Shown one piece after another: positions 8,480-16,602 of a DNA stretch of 21,252 nt (positions are counted from its first letter, which is position 1; each line of letters starts with the position of its first letter). Source of the stretch: a virus; the IMG/VR virus record IMGVR_UViG_3300048013_000183, positions 1 through 21,252 of that record; one strand, given 5' to 3'. The position numbers and the translations under genes were made by a program. The notes under the pieces are model-generated. The model was not told the DNA's origin. It did not search any database and saw nothing but the letters and a program-made list of their open reading frames with translations.

Positions 8480-9247
8480 ATGGCAAAAGCAAAAGAACCT
8501 ACGGTAGATGTATCGTGGGAAATAAAAGATAGATTATATACGCTTAAAAATAATAAGCGTCCATTAGTATTTACAATTCCATCAAGGCATAGTCAAAAAA
8601 GACCGCTGCTTTGGTTTGATGAAAAAGTAGGTCACCAAAGAGAATTAAAATATGCGACAAATCAACCAAGCCCATTCGTTGATGAGCATAAGGGACCAGC
8701 GACATTAGGAAGAATTGTAATGAGAGATGGAGCACTACGTGTTCCAAAAGAAAACCAAGTTTTACAAAAACTATTGTCTTTATATCATCCATTTAAAGAC
8801 GAGGTTTATGAAGAATACAAACCTCAACAACAAGCCGCAAGTCAATTAGATTGGATTGAAGCGGAAATCGAAGCGCTTAACTTAGCTAAATCGTTAGATG
8901 TAGATCAACTTGAAGCTATTTTAAGAGTTGAATTTGGAAATAAAGTTAACGAGTTATCTAGCAGTGAGTTAAAAAGAGATGGTCTTTTGCTTGCGAAAAG
9001 AAAACCTGTTTTATTTGTAAATTTAGCTTCTGATGAAAACGTTGAACTTCGTAATTTTGGTATTAAAGCGGTTGAAGCTAAAGTTATAAAGTTATCAGCC
9101 GACCAAAGAACTTTCACATACGGAGAAGGCGGTAGAAAACTTATGACAGTTCCATTTGATGAAAACCCATATTCAGCATTAGCTGCTTGGTTTAAAACAG
9201 ATGATGGCGTTGAAGTTTACAAAGCAATTAAAAAAAGACTTAAATAG
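8480..9247 (+). CDS. Conserved phage structural-module protein, 255 aa, unknown
   Basis: I recognise this as a protein recurrently found after the capsid gene in marine phages, without a firm function. The N-terminal half (1-105) is probably beta-rich: VSWEIKDRLYTLKNNKRPLVF, then PLLWFDEKVGHQRELKYATN, SPFVDEHKGPATLGRIVMRDGALRVPK, and LQKLLSLYHP. The middle (about 123-178) is helical: LDWIEAEIEALNLAKSL, then DQLEAILRVEFG, and SSSELKRDGLLLAKRKP. The C-terminal part has LRNFGIKAVEAKVIKLSADQ, RKLMTVPFDENPYSALAAWF and a Lys-rich end. The ELKRD helix pair vaguely recalls SAP/HeH-type small helical domains, which would suggest nucleic-acid contact; this is weak. Strong stem-loops flank the gene on both sides. 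It could be a head-completion or neck-assembly protein; that is inference from position only. Confidence 0.8.
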   Translation: MAKAKEPTVDVSWEIKDRLYTLKNNKRPLVFTIPSRHSQKRPLLWFDEKVGHQRELKYATNQPSPFVDEHKGPATLGRIVMRDGALRVPKENQVLQKLLSLYHPFKDEVYEEYKPQQQAASQLDWIEAEIEALNLAKSLDVDQLEAILRVEFGNKVNELSSSELKRDGLLLAKRKPVLFVNLASDENVELRNFGIKAVEAKVIKLSADQRTFTYGEGGRKLMTVPFDENPYSALAAWFKTDDGVEVYKAIKKRLK

Positions 9248-9253
9248 TTACTC

Positions 9254-9292
9254 ATAGTGGTTAAGCCATCTTATGGGTGGCTTAATTACTAT
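9254..9292 (+). other. Stem-loop after the 255-aa gene, possible terminator or RNA 3'-end element
   Basis: Bases 9254-9270 pair with 9276-9292, a 17-pair stem with three G-U wobbles and a TTATG loop. It begins 7 bases after the TAG stop, the same spacing as the element after the capsid gene. Unlike that one it is followed by A-rich sequence (AATAAAAAAT) with no U-tract, so it is not a textbook intrinsic terminator. It may stabilise the upstream mRNA or be a processing site. Its right arm shares TAATTACTA with the complement of the first hairpin's left arm. Confidence 0.55.
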
Positions 9293-9303
9293 AAATAAAA
9301 AAT

Positions 9304-10083
9304 ATGAGCGTAAGTATAGATACTGTTTATCAAAGGGTACTTGGTATACTCAATAAAGAACAACGAGGGTATGTTACGCCTCAGGAATTTAATTTATTTG
9401 CAAATCAAGCACAACTAGATTTATTCGAGCAATATTTTTATGATATAAATCAATTCGGTAGAATACCCGGCAACGATACGGAGTATTCTGACATGTTAGA
9501 TATACTAAACAAAAAAATAGCTCCTTTTGAAACACAGCGGGATTTGGTATATTCTTCAGGTAAATTCTTTTTACCAGCAGATATGTATCGTTTAGGCACA
9601 GTTATATACACTAATATAACAACTAAAGATTTATATCCTTCGCCAACTCAACCCGCAAATTACCCAGCCAATGACCCTGTTGTTTATAGACAAGAAATTA
9701 AAGAGCAAATTGAGGCAGAAAGGATAAATAAAAATGAATTTTTATATATAAATTCCTCTCCGCTTACAAAGCCAAAAAATACATTACCCATTTACACAAG
9801 CACAGATGGTAATATAAATGTATATGGTGATGCCGAAATTACTAGCGAAGTGTCATGTACGTATATAAAGAAGCCTGCTAAAGTTGAATGGAAATACCAA
9901 ATGGTTTATGGCGAGGCATTATATGACGCAACTTATTCTGTAGATTTTGAATTAGACGAATCAGAAGAAACTGAATTAGTTATGAAAATTTTACAATTAG
10001 CTGGGCTAGTTATAAAAGACGTGCAGATATATCAAATTGCAGCTGGCGAAGAAGTAAGAAATACACAACAAGAAAAAGCATAA
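9304..10083 (+). CDS. Candidate head-tail connector/tail ring protein, 259 aa
   Basis: The N-terminus VYQRVLGILNKEQRGYVTPQ followed by EFNLFANQAQLDLFEQYF (about 8-45) is a helical signature I recall from structural proteins of marine and crAss-like phages, encoded between capsid and tail hub. It is followed by a beta-containing body (LVYSSGKFFLPADMYRLGTV, then YINSSPLTKPKNTLPIYT and EVSCTYIKKPAKVEW) and an acidic C-terminal helix (FELDESEETELVMKILQLAG), ending in a Gln/Glu-rich tail. This arrangement fits a ring or adaptor protein below the portal, comparable in place to tail-ring proteins of crAss-like phages. The exact ring is not assignable from sequence alone. It starts at ATG 9304 after an A-rich leader. 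Three bases separate it from the next gene. Confidence 0.78.
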   Translation: MSVSIDTVYQRVLGILNKEQRGYVTPQEFNLFANQAQLDLFEQYFYDINQFGRIPGNDTEYSDMLDILNKKIAPFETQRDLVYSSGKFFLPADMYRLGTVIYTNITTKDLYPSPTQPANYPANDPVVYRQEIKEQIEAERINKNEFLYINSSPLTKPKNTLPIYTSTDGNINVYGDAEITSEVSCTYIKKPAKVEWKYQMVYGEALYDATYSVDFELDESEETELVMKILQLAGLVIKDVQIYQIAAGEEVRNTQQEKA

Positions 10084-10086
10084 TAG

Positions 10087-10992
10087 ATGGGATTATTAAC
10101 GCAAAATAACGAACAATACTATCTAGGTCCTGATGGCATATGGAACAGTTTTGATGAAAACTACGGTGACTATCAATTTGTTTCAATAAAAGATATTATC
10201 AATAATTTTATAATATCTTACGTAGGGCAAGATAAGCTTATAACAAAGTTAAAAAGAACAGATGTAGCCTTCCATGCACAGCGTGGGTTACAAGAGTTAA
10301 GTTTTGATATTTTGCCTTCATCAAAATATATAGAAATAGAAGTTGGCCCTACATTAAACGCGGTGCTACCACAAGACTATGTTAACTATATAAAAATATC
10401 TAGAGTAGATGAAAATGGTATAGAAAAAGTATTGTATCCAGCATCTAAAACAGGTGACCCTTTACCAATACTACAAGATCATAATTTTCAATATTTGTTT
10501 GACGAACAAAATAGAGAAATAATAAAAGGTAATCCGTCTGAAACATCCAAAAGATTTACAGCAACCGGAAACAGCAATTCAAATGAAAATGTTAATAATA
10601 ATGATTTATTAAGATTACATCATTATGGCAGAAGATATGGTTTGGACCCTCAACACGCCCAAGCAAATGGTTTATTTTATATAGACCCCATAAAAGGGCT
10701 AATACATTTTAGTTCAAACATTGTAAACCAAGTTATTACTTTAAGATATATATCTGACGGGTTGGCTACTGACGAGGAATCTAAGGTACATAAGTTAGCT
10801 GAGGAGGCATTATATAAATATATTGCTTATGCTGTAATATCTACACGACCTACAGTGCCAGAGTATATCGTACAAAGATATAAAAAAGAGTTAAGGGCTG
10901 CTAAAAGAAATGCAAAGCTAAGGCTGTCAAACATTAAATTAGAAGAGATAACGCAAATAATGCGTGGAAAATCTAAGCAAATAAAACACTAA
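10087..10992 (+). CDS. Candidate second connector/tail ring protein, 301 aa
   Basis: A 301-residue soluble protein. Residues about 34-64 (IKDIINNFIISYVGQDKLIT, then KRTDVAFHAQRGLQELSFDI) are helical, followed by the beta segment SSKYIEIEVGPTLNAVLPQDYV and KISRVDENGIEKVLYPAS. The end is basic and helical (VPEYIVQRYKKELRAAKRNA, then KLRLSNIKLEEITQIMRGK). A pattern of helix bundle, beta strand set and basic C-terminal helices is common in podovirus adaptor proteins (P22 gp4, T7 gp11 class), but I see no decisive motif. I recall close look-alikes in marine phages in the same place, before the hub gene. TAA-TAG stops separate it from the previous gene, and the hub starts three bases after its own TAA. 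Confidence 0.76.
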   Translation: MGLLTQNNEQYYLGPDGIWNSFDENYGDYQFVSIKDIINNFIISYVGQDKLITKLKRTDVAFHAQRGLQELSFDILPSSKYIEIEVGPTLNAVLPQDYVNYIKISRVDENGIEKVLYPASKTGDPLPILQDHNFQYLFDEQNREIIKGNPSETSKRFTATGNSNSNENVNNNDLLRLHHYGRRYGLDPQHAQANGLFYIDPIKGLIHFSSNIVNQVITLRYISDGLATDEESKVHKLAEEALYKYIAYAVISTRPTVPEYIVQRYKKELRAAKRNAKLRLSNIKLEEITQIMRGKSKQIKH

Positions 10993-10995
10993 AAT

Positions 10996-13900
10996 ATGCC
11001 TGAAGTTGTAAGAACCTTCCAATTAGGGAAGATGAATACAGATCTTGATGAAAGGCTTGTTCCAAACGGCGAGTATAGAGACGCTTTAAATATACAAGTG
11101 TCAAGCTCAAATACAGCTGATGAAGGGGCAGTCGAAAACATTGAAGGAAATGCTGAAGTAAGAAATCAAACTTACAGCCTGGCAACAGGCATAGGTACAC
11201 TTTGGCCTAATGATTTTTTACCGCCAGACGCTACTTGTGTCGGTATTATTGCTGATAATACCACGGAAAAAATATATGCGTTAATAACCTCTTCTTTATC
11301 TGACGCTATATATGAATTTGATCAACCCACCCAAGTTATATCACCTATATTGGTAGACACTGCAGATGTGTTAAAATTTGATAAAGACAGATTAATAACA
11401 GGTATAAACGTCCTGGAGGGTATATTGTTTTTTACAGATAATCAAAACGAGCCTAAGCAGATTGATATAAATTTATTTAAAAATTCTGCTCCAAATTTTA
11501 TAACGCATTCACAAATATACGGCAGAGATTTTATAGAGCAGGATATTACTGTAATTAAAAAATCGCCTTTAACTGCGCCAAGTATAGAACTGCTTACTTC
11601 TTTTAGAGATGAACCCACTAATTTTACATTTAGTTATGACTTCTTAACTACGGATGATCAAGGAAATGTAATACCGTTGCCCGTAGGCACAACAATTACA
11701 GTTAATAGTAATATTATACCAAATCTAAGAGAAGGCGATACGGTTGAGATAACAGCAACCGACACAGACCCAACAACAGGGGAATCTATAGATATACAAA
11801 TAAGATTGCAGGTGGTGGCTGATGTGTTTACAACATCGTTTGATATGGTTGTTGCTAATCAACCTGAAAACGTGCCGTCGGGAACATTGTTATGGGCGGC
11901 TGATTTAGTTGAGCCACCAGGCGTTTTTCAATTTGAATTTGTAAGGTTTGCTTATAGATGGAAATATAATAATAATCAATACTCGACTTTTTCCCCCTTT
12001 AGCGAAGTCGCTTTTAAACCGGGTGATTACGAATGGAACACCTTAAAGGGTTTTAATTTAGGTATGGTAAATCAAATTAAAAAGCTTGTTTTAAGTGGCT
12101 TTGAGGAACCGCCTTCGGATGTAACGGATATTGAAATATTATATAAAAATGATCAAAGCAATAGCATATATTCTGTTGATAATATAAAAGATTACAATAC
12201 AGAATACGAACTAGATACGGAATTAATATTTAAGCAGATAGAGGCTAACCAAATATTAAGACCATGGGATAATGTTCCTAGATATTCTTTAGGTCAAGAG
12301 ATTAGTGCTAATAGATTAGTATATGCTAACTATGTGCAAAACTACGATATGGGATTTGAGCCTATGCCACGATTGCAGGTTTTAGCAGGCTCTGAAGAGT
12401 TTGGTGAAAATATTTCAAAACCCTCAATAAAAACATTAAGGACATATCAATTAGGGGTTGTTTACCAAGACGAGTATGGTAGACAATCGCCAGTATTTTC
12501 TTCTGAAAACGCTTCAGTTGCGCTTGATAAGGAATATGCTGTTGATCAAATGTTTTTTAATGCTACTATGCAGAGCAACCCTCCTTCTTGGGCTACACAT
12601 TTTAAATATTTTATAAAAGACGCGGCTGGGCCATACTACAATTTAGCAATGGACCGCTATTATTTAGCTGAAGATGGTAATGTTTGGATAAGCTTTCCGT
12701 CGGCAGATAGAAATAAAGTAACAGAAGAAACTTTTTTAATACTTAAGAAAAGACACAGCAGCCCTGACCCGGTAACAGATGAAGCTAGGTTTAAAATTAT
12801 AGCTATATCTAATGAAGCACCATTGTTTTTAAAAATACGAAAGGTACAGGTTGGTAATTCTCAAACGTTGGATGGTTTTAAAGATGGTTCGGGAACATAT
12901 AGTTATTTACCTCAACCAGATTTTGTAACCTTTGATTTTAAAAAATCAACTTGGGAAGACTCTGGTTTAGAAGGTACAGAAACTAAGTCTGGTTTAGTCG
13001 TGCAGTTTTTCTCTTCTAATGAAAAATCGGATCAATACGATATTGCGTCTATATCATTAGTTAACAACCCAGATAGATATAGAATTCAAGTTGAAGGCAG
13101 ATTTCAAGATGATATTGAAGAAGTTGTTGGGACGGTTGACGCCCCTAAAACAGGCGTTGGATTTTCAATTTTTCAGAAAAAAGAAGAAAACAAACCTGAG
13201 TTTGAAGGAAGGTTTTTTGTTAAGCTATTTAGAAATAACGATTTAAATAACAATATATTAACACAAGATAACCCTGAAAATTTTTCTATACAGTCAGTAA
13301 TTAGGAATGTTAGAAATACAAGAGTATTAGCGTATAACGAATATGATCATTGGAGATATGGTAGTGGTGGTGTTAGAGGAGGCTGGCAAATTGATAACTC
13401 CAATGTTTATAGACCGAAAGACGCACCTGACCCCGGATATGGAATTAAAGTTGGGGCAACGAAAATAACAATATCTTACCATGGAGAGAAATTTAGTGGA
13501 TTAGGTGAAACTAGCGGTACTTCTCAATACGCTACATTTGTATCCGCTCTTAAAGAGCCTGGTGCTAAGATAAGATTTACAGACGACCCAGATCAAACCG
13601 TTTATACAACTACAGGTGTTAAGCTGTATAGCATTAGAAACTTTGACAAAAGTTGGTCATCTGACAGTGGATGGGGCTCAAATAAAAGAGCTAGATTTGA
13701 TTTAACTCTAGATAAAGCAATTGTTTGGTCGCCAGAACCAGGGCTGCCATTAAATTCACGCAGAAACAATCAAAGTAGTGATGTTACGTCTATTGAACTT
13801 TTAAGTGCTTTCACAGAGGAGTCTGCTTTTACAAGTGATAATCCGGCCATATTTGAAACAGAGCCAAAAGAAACGGCGGACTTAGATATTTATTGGGAGG

Positions 13901-15327
13901 CAAGCAACGCTTTACCCATAAGTGATCATGGTAACCCTGTGCAATTATCTTATTTCAATTCTTTTAATTTTGGTAATGGAGTAGAATCTAATAGAGTAAG
14001 AGATGATTTTAATTCACCAACAATAGCAAAAGGAGTAAAAGCATCAGCACCTCTTGACGAGCCTTATGAGCAAGAACATAGAGGAAGTGGGTTAATATTT
14101 TCGCAAATATTCAACTCTAGGGCTGGCATAAACAGACTTAATCAGTTTATACAAGCATTACCTATAACGAAAGATTTAAATCCTTTATATGGCTCCATTC
14201 AAAAGCTATATTCAAGATCTAAAGACGGTGATTTAATAACATTATGTGAAGATAAGTCTTTAAAAATACTAGCAAACAAAGACGCTTTATTTGAAGCAAA
14301 CGGCAATGCGCAATTAGTAAGCAATAATAAAGTATTAGGCCAAGCTGTTCCGTATAATGGGGAATTTGGTATAAGTAAAAACCCAGAGTCGTTTGTTCAA
14401 TATGGATTTAGATCATATTATACAGATAAGAATAGAGGGGTTGTACTAAGGCTATCTGGTGACGGCTTGGAAGAAATATCAAGATATGGTATGGGTGATT
14501 TCTTTTCAGATAACCTAGCCAATACGGATAAAATAATTGGAAGTTTTGATAGCTCAAAAGGAACATATAATTTAACATTGGATTTAACTGATGAATGGTT
14601 AAATAAAACTGGCGATTCTAAAACTACCATATCGTTTAAAGAATCTATGAATGGATGGGAATCGCGTAAGTCATTTATATTTGAAAACGCGGTTACTCTA
14701 AATAATATATACTATTCAATAAAAGCTGGAAGAATTTGGCAGCACGAAGCTAACTCGTTATATAATAATTTTTATGGCATACAATATAACAGTTCATTAA
14801 CTTTAATAGAAAACACAGAGCCAACAACGGTAAAAGGTTATAAAACTATTAACTACGCCGGCTCACAAGCAAAAGAATATTTTTATTTAGCTAGTGGCAA
14901 AGGTAATGAAAGATTTTCTATACAGCAAATACAGGCAAATAATTTAATGCCTGTTCAGCAAAATGATATAGACGGTTGGTATGTTGAAAGTATAAAAACA
15001 GATTTACAAGAAGGTACTGTTGATTATTTTGTAAACAAAGAAGGTAAGTGGTTTAATAATATAAAAGGTATACCAACTTATTTTAATACAAACGCAGATA
15101 CAAATGTTGATTCACAAGAATTCACTGTACAGGGCATAGGGCGAGCCGATGAAATTATTGCCCCGCCTGTAACTGAGTTTGATGTTAATATATTTGTAGA
15201 CCAAAGCTGTTCGCAGGAAATATTACCCCCAACAGCAGATGATATGAATTATACCGTAGTTGAAGATTGTAATCCGGGTTGTGCTATATTGCAACTTGCT
15301 GCGTTAGACCCAAATACAGAATTTTAA
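10996..15327 (+). CDS. Large tail hub/stabilisation protein (P22 gp10-like or muzzle-like), 1443 aa
   Basis: The N-terminus GKMNTDLDERLVPNGEYRDA (residues 11-30) is a well-known signature of the tail stabilisation/hub proteins of crAss-like and many marine podovirus-type phages. Beta-propeller-like strands follow: VGIIADNTTEKIYALITS, then DRLITGINVLEGILFFTDNQ and NEPKQIDI. Then come beta-sandwich regions (FAYRWKYNNNQYSTFSPFSE, LGVVYQDEYGRQSPVFSSE) and a long repetitive beta-rich body. Near the C-terminus GWYVESIKTDLQEGTVDYFV is typical of the family's end. The last 33 residues (1411-1443) begin an Ig-like domain: PPTADDMNYTVVED, then CAILQLAALDPNTEF. That domain is cut by the TAA and continues in the next gene in the +1 frame. 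The protein probably closes the tail tube and carries host-contact proteins. The P22 gp10 or muzzle analogy is inferred. Confidence 0.85.
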   Translation: MPEVVRTFQLGKMNTDLDERLVPNGEYRDALNIQVSSSNTADEGAVENIEGNAEVRNQTYSLATGIGTLWPNDFLPPDATCVGIIADNTTEKIYALITSSLSDAIYEFDQPTQVISPILVDTADVLKFDKDRLITGINVLEGILFFTDNQNEPKQIDINLFKNSAPNFITHSQIYGRDFIEQDITVIKKSPLTAPSIELLTSFRDEPTNFTFSYDFLTTDDQGNVIPLPVGTTITVNSNIIPNLREGDTVEITATDTDPTTGESIDIQIRLQVVADVFTTSFDMVVANQPENVPSGTLLWAADLVEPPGVFQFEFVRFAYRWKYNNNQYSTFSPFSEVAFKPGDYEWNTLKGFNLGMVNQIKKLVLSGFEEPPSDVTDIEILYKNDQSNSIYSVDNIKDYNTEYELDTELIFKQIEANQILRPWDNVPRYSLGQEISANRLVYANYVQNYDMGFEPMPRLQVLAGSEEFGENISKPSIKTLRTYQLGVVYQDEYGRQSPVFSSENASVALDKEYAVDQMFFNATMQSNPPSWATHFKYFIKDAAGPYYNLAMDRYYLAEDGNVWISFPSADRNKVTEETFLILKKRHSSPDPVTDEARFKIIAISNEAPLFLKIRKVQVGNSQTLDGFKDGSGTYSYLPQPDFVTFDFKKSTWEDSGLEGTETKSGLVVQFFSSNEKSDQYDIASISLVNNPDRYRIQVEGRFQDDIEEVVGTVDAPKTGVGFSIFQKKEENKPEFEGRFFVKLFRNNDLNNNILTQDNPENFSIQSVIRNVRNTRVLAYNEYDHWRYGSGGVRGGWQIDNSNVYRPKDAPDPGYGIKVGATKITISYHGEKFSGLGETSGTSQYATFVSALKEPGAKIRFTDDPDQTVYTTTGVKLYSIRNFDKSWSSDSGWGSNKRARFDLTLDKAIVWSPEPGLPLNSRRNNQSSDVTSIELLSAFTEESAFTSDNPAIFETEPKETADLDIYWEASNALPISDHGNPVQLSYFNSFNFGNGVESNRVRDDFNSPTIAKGVKASAPLDEPYEQEHRGSGLIFSQIFNSRAGINRLNQFIQALPITKDLNPLYGSIQKLYSRSKDGDLITLCEDKSLKILANKDALFEANGNAQLVSNNKVLGQAVPYNGEFGISKNPESFVQYGFRSYYTDKNRGVVLRLSGDGLEEISRYGMGDFFSDNLANTDKIIGSFDSSKGTYNLTLDLTDEWLNKTGDSKTTISFKESMNGWESRKSFIFENAVTLNNIYYSIKAGRIWQHEANSLYNNFYGIQYNSSLTLIENTEPTTVKGYKTINYAGSQAKEYFYLASGKGNERFSIQQIQANNLMPVQQNDIDGWYVESIKTDLQEGTVDYFVNKEGKWFNNIKGIPTYFNTNADTNVDSQEFTVQGIGRADEIIAPPVTEFDVNIFVDQSCSQEILPPTADDMNYTVVEDCNPGCAILQLAALDPNTEF

Positions 15328-15328
15328 T
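15319..15328 (+). other. Putative +1 ribosomal frameshift site (GAA TTT TAA T)
   Basis: In the hub frame the sequence reads GAA-TTT-TAA. A tRNA-Phe on TTT can move one base forward and still pair with TTT (15323-15325) while the stop codon waits in the A site, the same logic as the release-factor 2 (prfB) CTT-TGA shift. The next codons, AAT-ATG-GCA, enter the downstream frame. That frame is open only back to 15308 (TAG at 15305-15307), so any shift must occur within this short window. No Shine-Dalgarno-like stimulator is visible upstream. Alternatives are a base-insertion error in TTTT or simple reinitiation at ATG 15329. Confidence 0.45.
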
Positions 15329-16597
15329 ATGGCATTAACTTATATACTTGTAGAAGACGCGACCACGGGAGGTCAGATTGCATCTTTTAATACCAATACA
15401 GGGCAAGTGGCATTTGTACCAGACCCTAATTTTAATGGTAGCGCGGGTTATTTTACTTATAAAGTAAACAATGGGTATTTTGATAGCGATATTGCAACAG
15501 TAAACATAAATGTTACATCTGTCAACGATGCGCCCAACATAACCACAACGCCACCAAGCCAAACATATACTGTAGGCGACCCCTATAGCTATTCACCTAT
15601 ACTAGCAACAGACCCTGATCATACGCAAGATGAACTAGTTTGGTCACTTATAGGCGCCCCGTCTTGGATTAATTTATCAACAACAGGCGAAGGATTTACA
15701 GGAACAGCTTCATTGGCAGACGACGGGTCTGGTGTAAGAGAGGGTAATTTCACGTTTACTATTAGAGTAACGGATGGAGGCGATCCTCTTTTATATGACG
15801 AGCAGGAAGTTACTATAGGCGGGCTTGTGCCAACAATAGATACATATTTTAAAATTATATTTGATAGCTCAGGTTCAATGGGCACAACAGAATCAAAGTT
15901 AGAAAGAGACTTAAGGGGTGACGGCGTAACAGACGCATATAATGATTGTACATGCTTAAAATCATATTTGCAAGATTTTTACGCGTCAGGCGGAACACAA
16001 GGTCAAGGTAACAACGACACATCAACCAATGGATCAGATGAGTTCGATAGCAAGGTTTCAATAGTTAGCAATGGGGCTGAGCGCCCATTTTATTGGCTAA
16101 ATAATTTAAATAATGGATTTGGCACAACACAATTTCCTAATGCGGATACGGTAAACATGCTAGTATTTACTGACGAAAACAGTAATGCCGGCGTTCCTTA
16201 TAATTCATATACGCCAAGCAACTCGGTGCCCAATTCCACGTCAATGACTTATTTAACTAACCTAAAAAGCAATATAGATTCTTTTTCAGGGAACTATAGA
16301 GGAATTTTATTTGCTGTTAACCCAGGTAGTATTGATGGAAGAGGTGTAATGCAGACAATGTACGATGTTTTAAATGAAAGCACCGGAAGTAGTTTTGAGC
16401 TACAAAGTAATTCATTATTAAATTACACGAGCCAAGTTTCAATAGGAAACCCAGTTGATCAAAATCAAATGTTTGGTTACGTTTTAATAGATGACGGCAA
16501 TACCACTCCTGGTTATTATACAGAAATAGTAGTTAATGCTTTAATAGATGCAGGATATAGTATAGCTCCTTACTGTGGAGGAAGTGAAATACCTTAA
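15329..16597 (+). CDS. Ig-like/cadherin-type plus von Willebrand factor A protein (tail adhesin candidate)
   Basis: 422 residues. Residues 1-67 are the C-terminal three-quarters of a tandem-95/cadherin-like domain (LTYILVEDATTGGQIA, FVPDPNFNGSAGYFTYKV, ending SVNDAPN). Its first strands lie at the end of the upstream hub gene. Residues about 70-163 form a second Ig-like domain of the He_PIG type (TYTVGDPYSYSP, APSWINLSTTGEGFTGTA). From about 171 a von Willebrand factor A domain follows: strand FKIIF and MIDAS motif DSSGS (Asp179-Ser183), with a candidate later MIDAS Asp282 in MLVFTDENSNA. vWA domains bind ligands through a metal ion and are found in adhesins; here binding to the host surface is likely but inferred. 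ATG-GCA at 15329, two bases after the hub stop, looks like other starts in this genome, so independent translation is possible. Fusion to the hub by +1 frameshift is the alternative. Confidence 0.82.
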   Translation: MALTYILVEDATTGGQIASFNTNTGQVAFVPDPNFNGSAGYFTYKVNNGYFDSDIATVNINVTSVNDAPNITTTPPSQTYTVGDPYSYSPILATDPDHTQDELVWSLIGAPSWINLSTTGEGFTGTASLADDGSGVREGNFTFTIRVTDGGDPLLYDEQEVTIGGLVPTIDTYFKIIFDSSGSMGTTESKLERDLRGDGVTDAYNDCTCLKSYLQDFYASGGTQGQGNNDTSTNGSDEFDSKVSIVSNGAERPFYWLNNLNNGFGTTQFPNADTVNMLVFTDENSNAGVPYNSYTPSNSVPNSTSMTYLTNLKSNIDSFSGNYRGILFAVNPGSIDGRGVMQTMYDVLNESTGSSFELQSNSLLNYTSQVSIGNPVDQNQMFGYVLIDDGNTTPGYYTEIVVNALIDAGYSIAPYCGGSEIP

Positions 16598-16602
16598 TAA
16601 AT

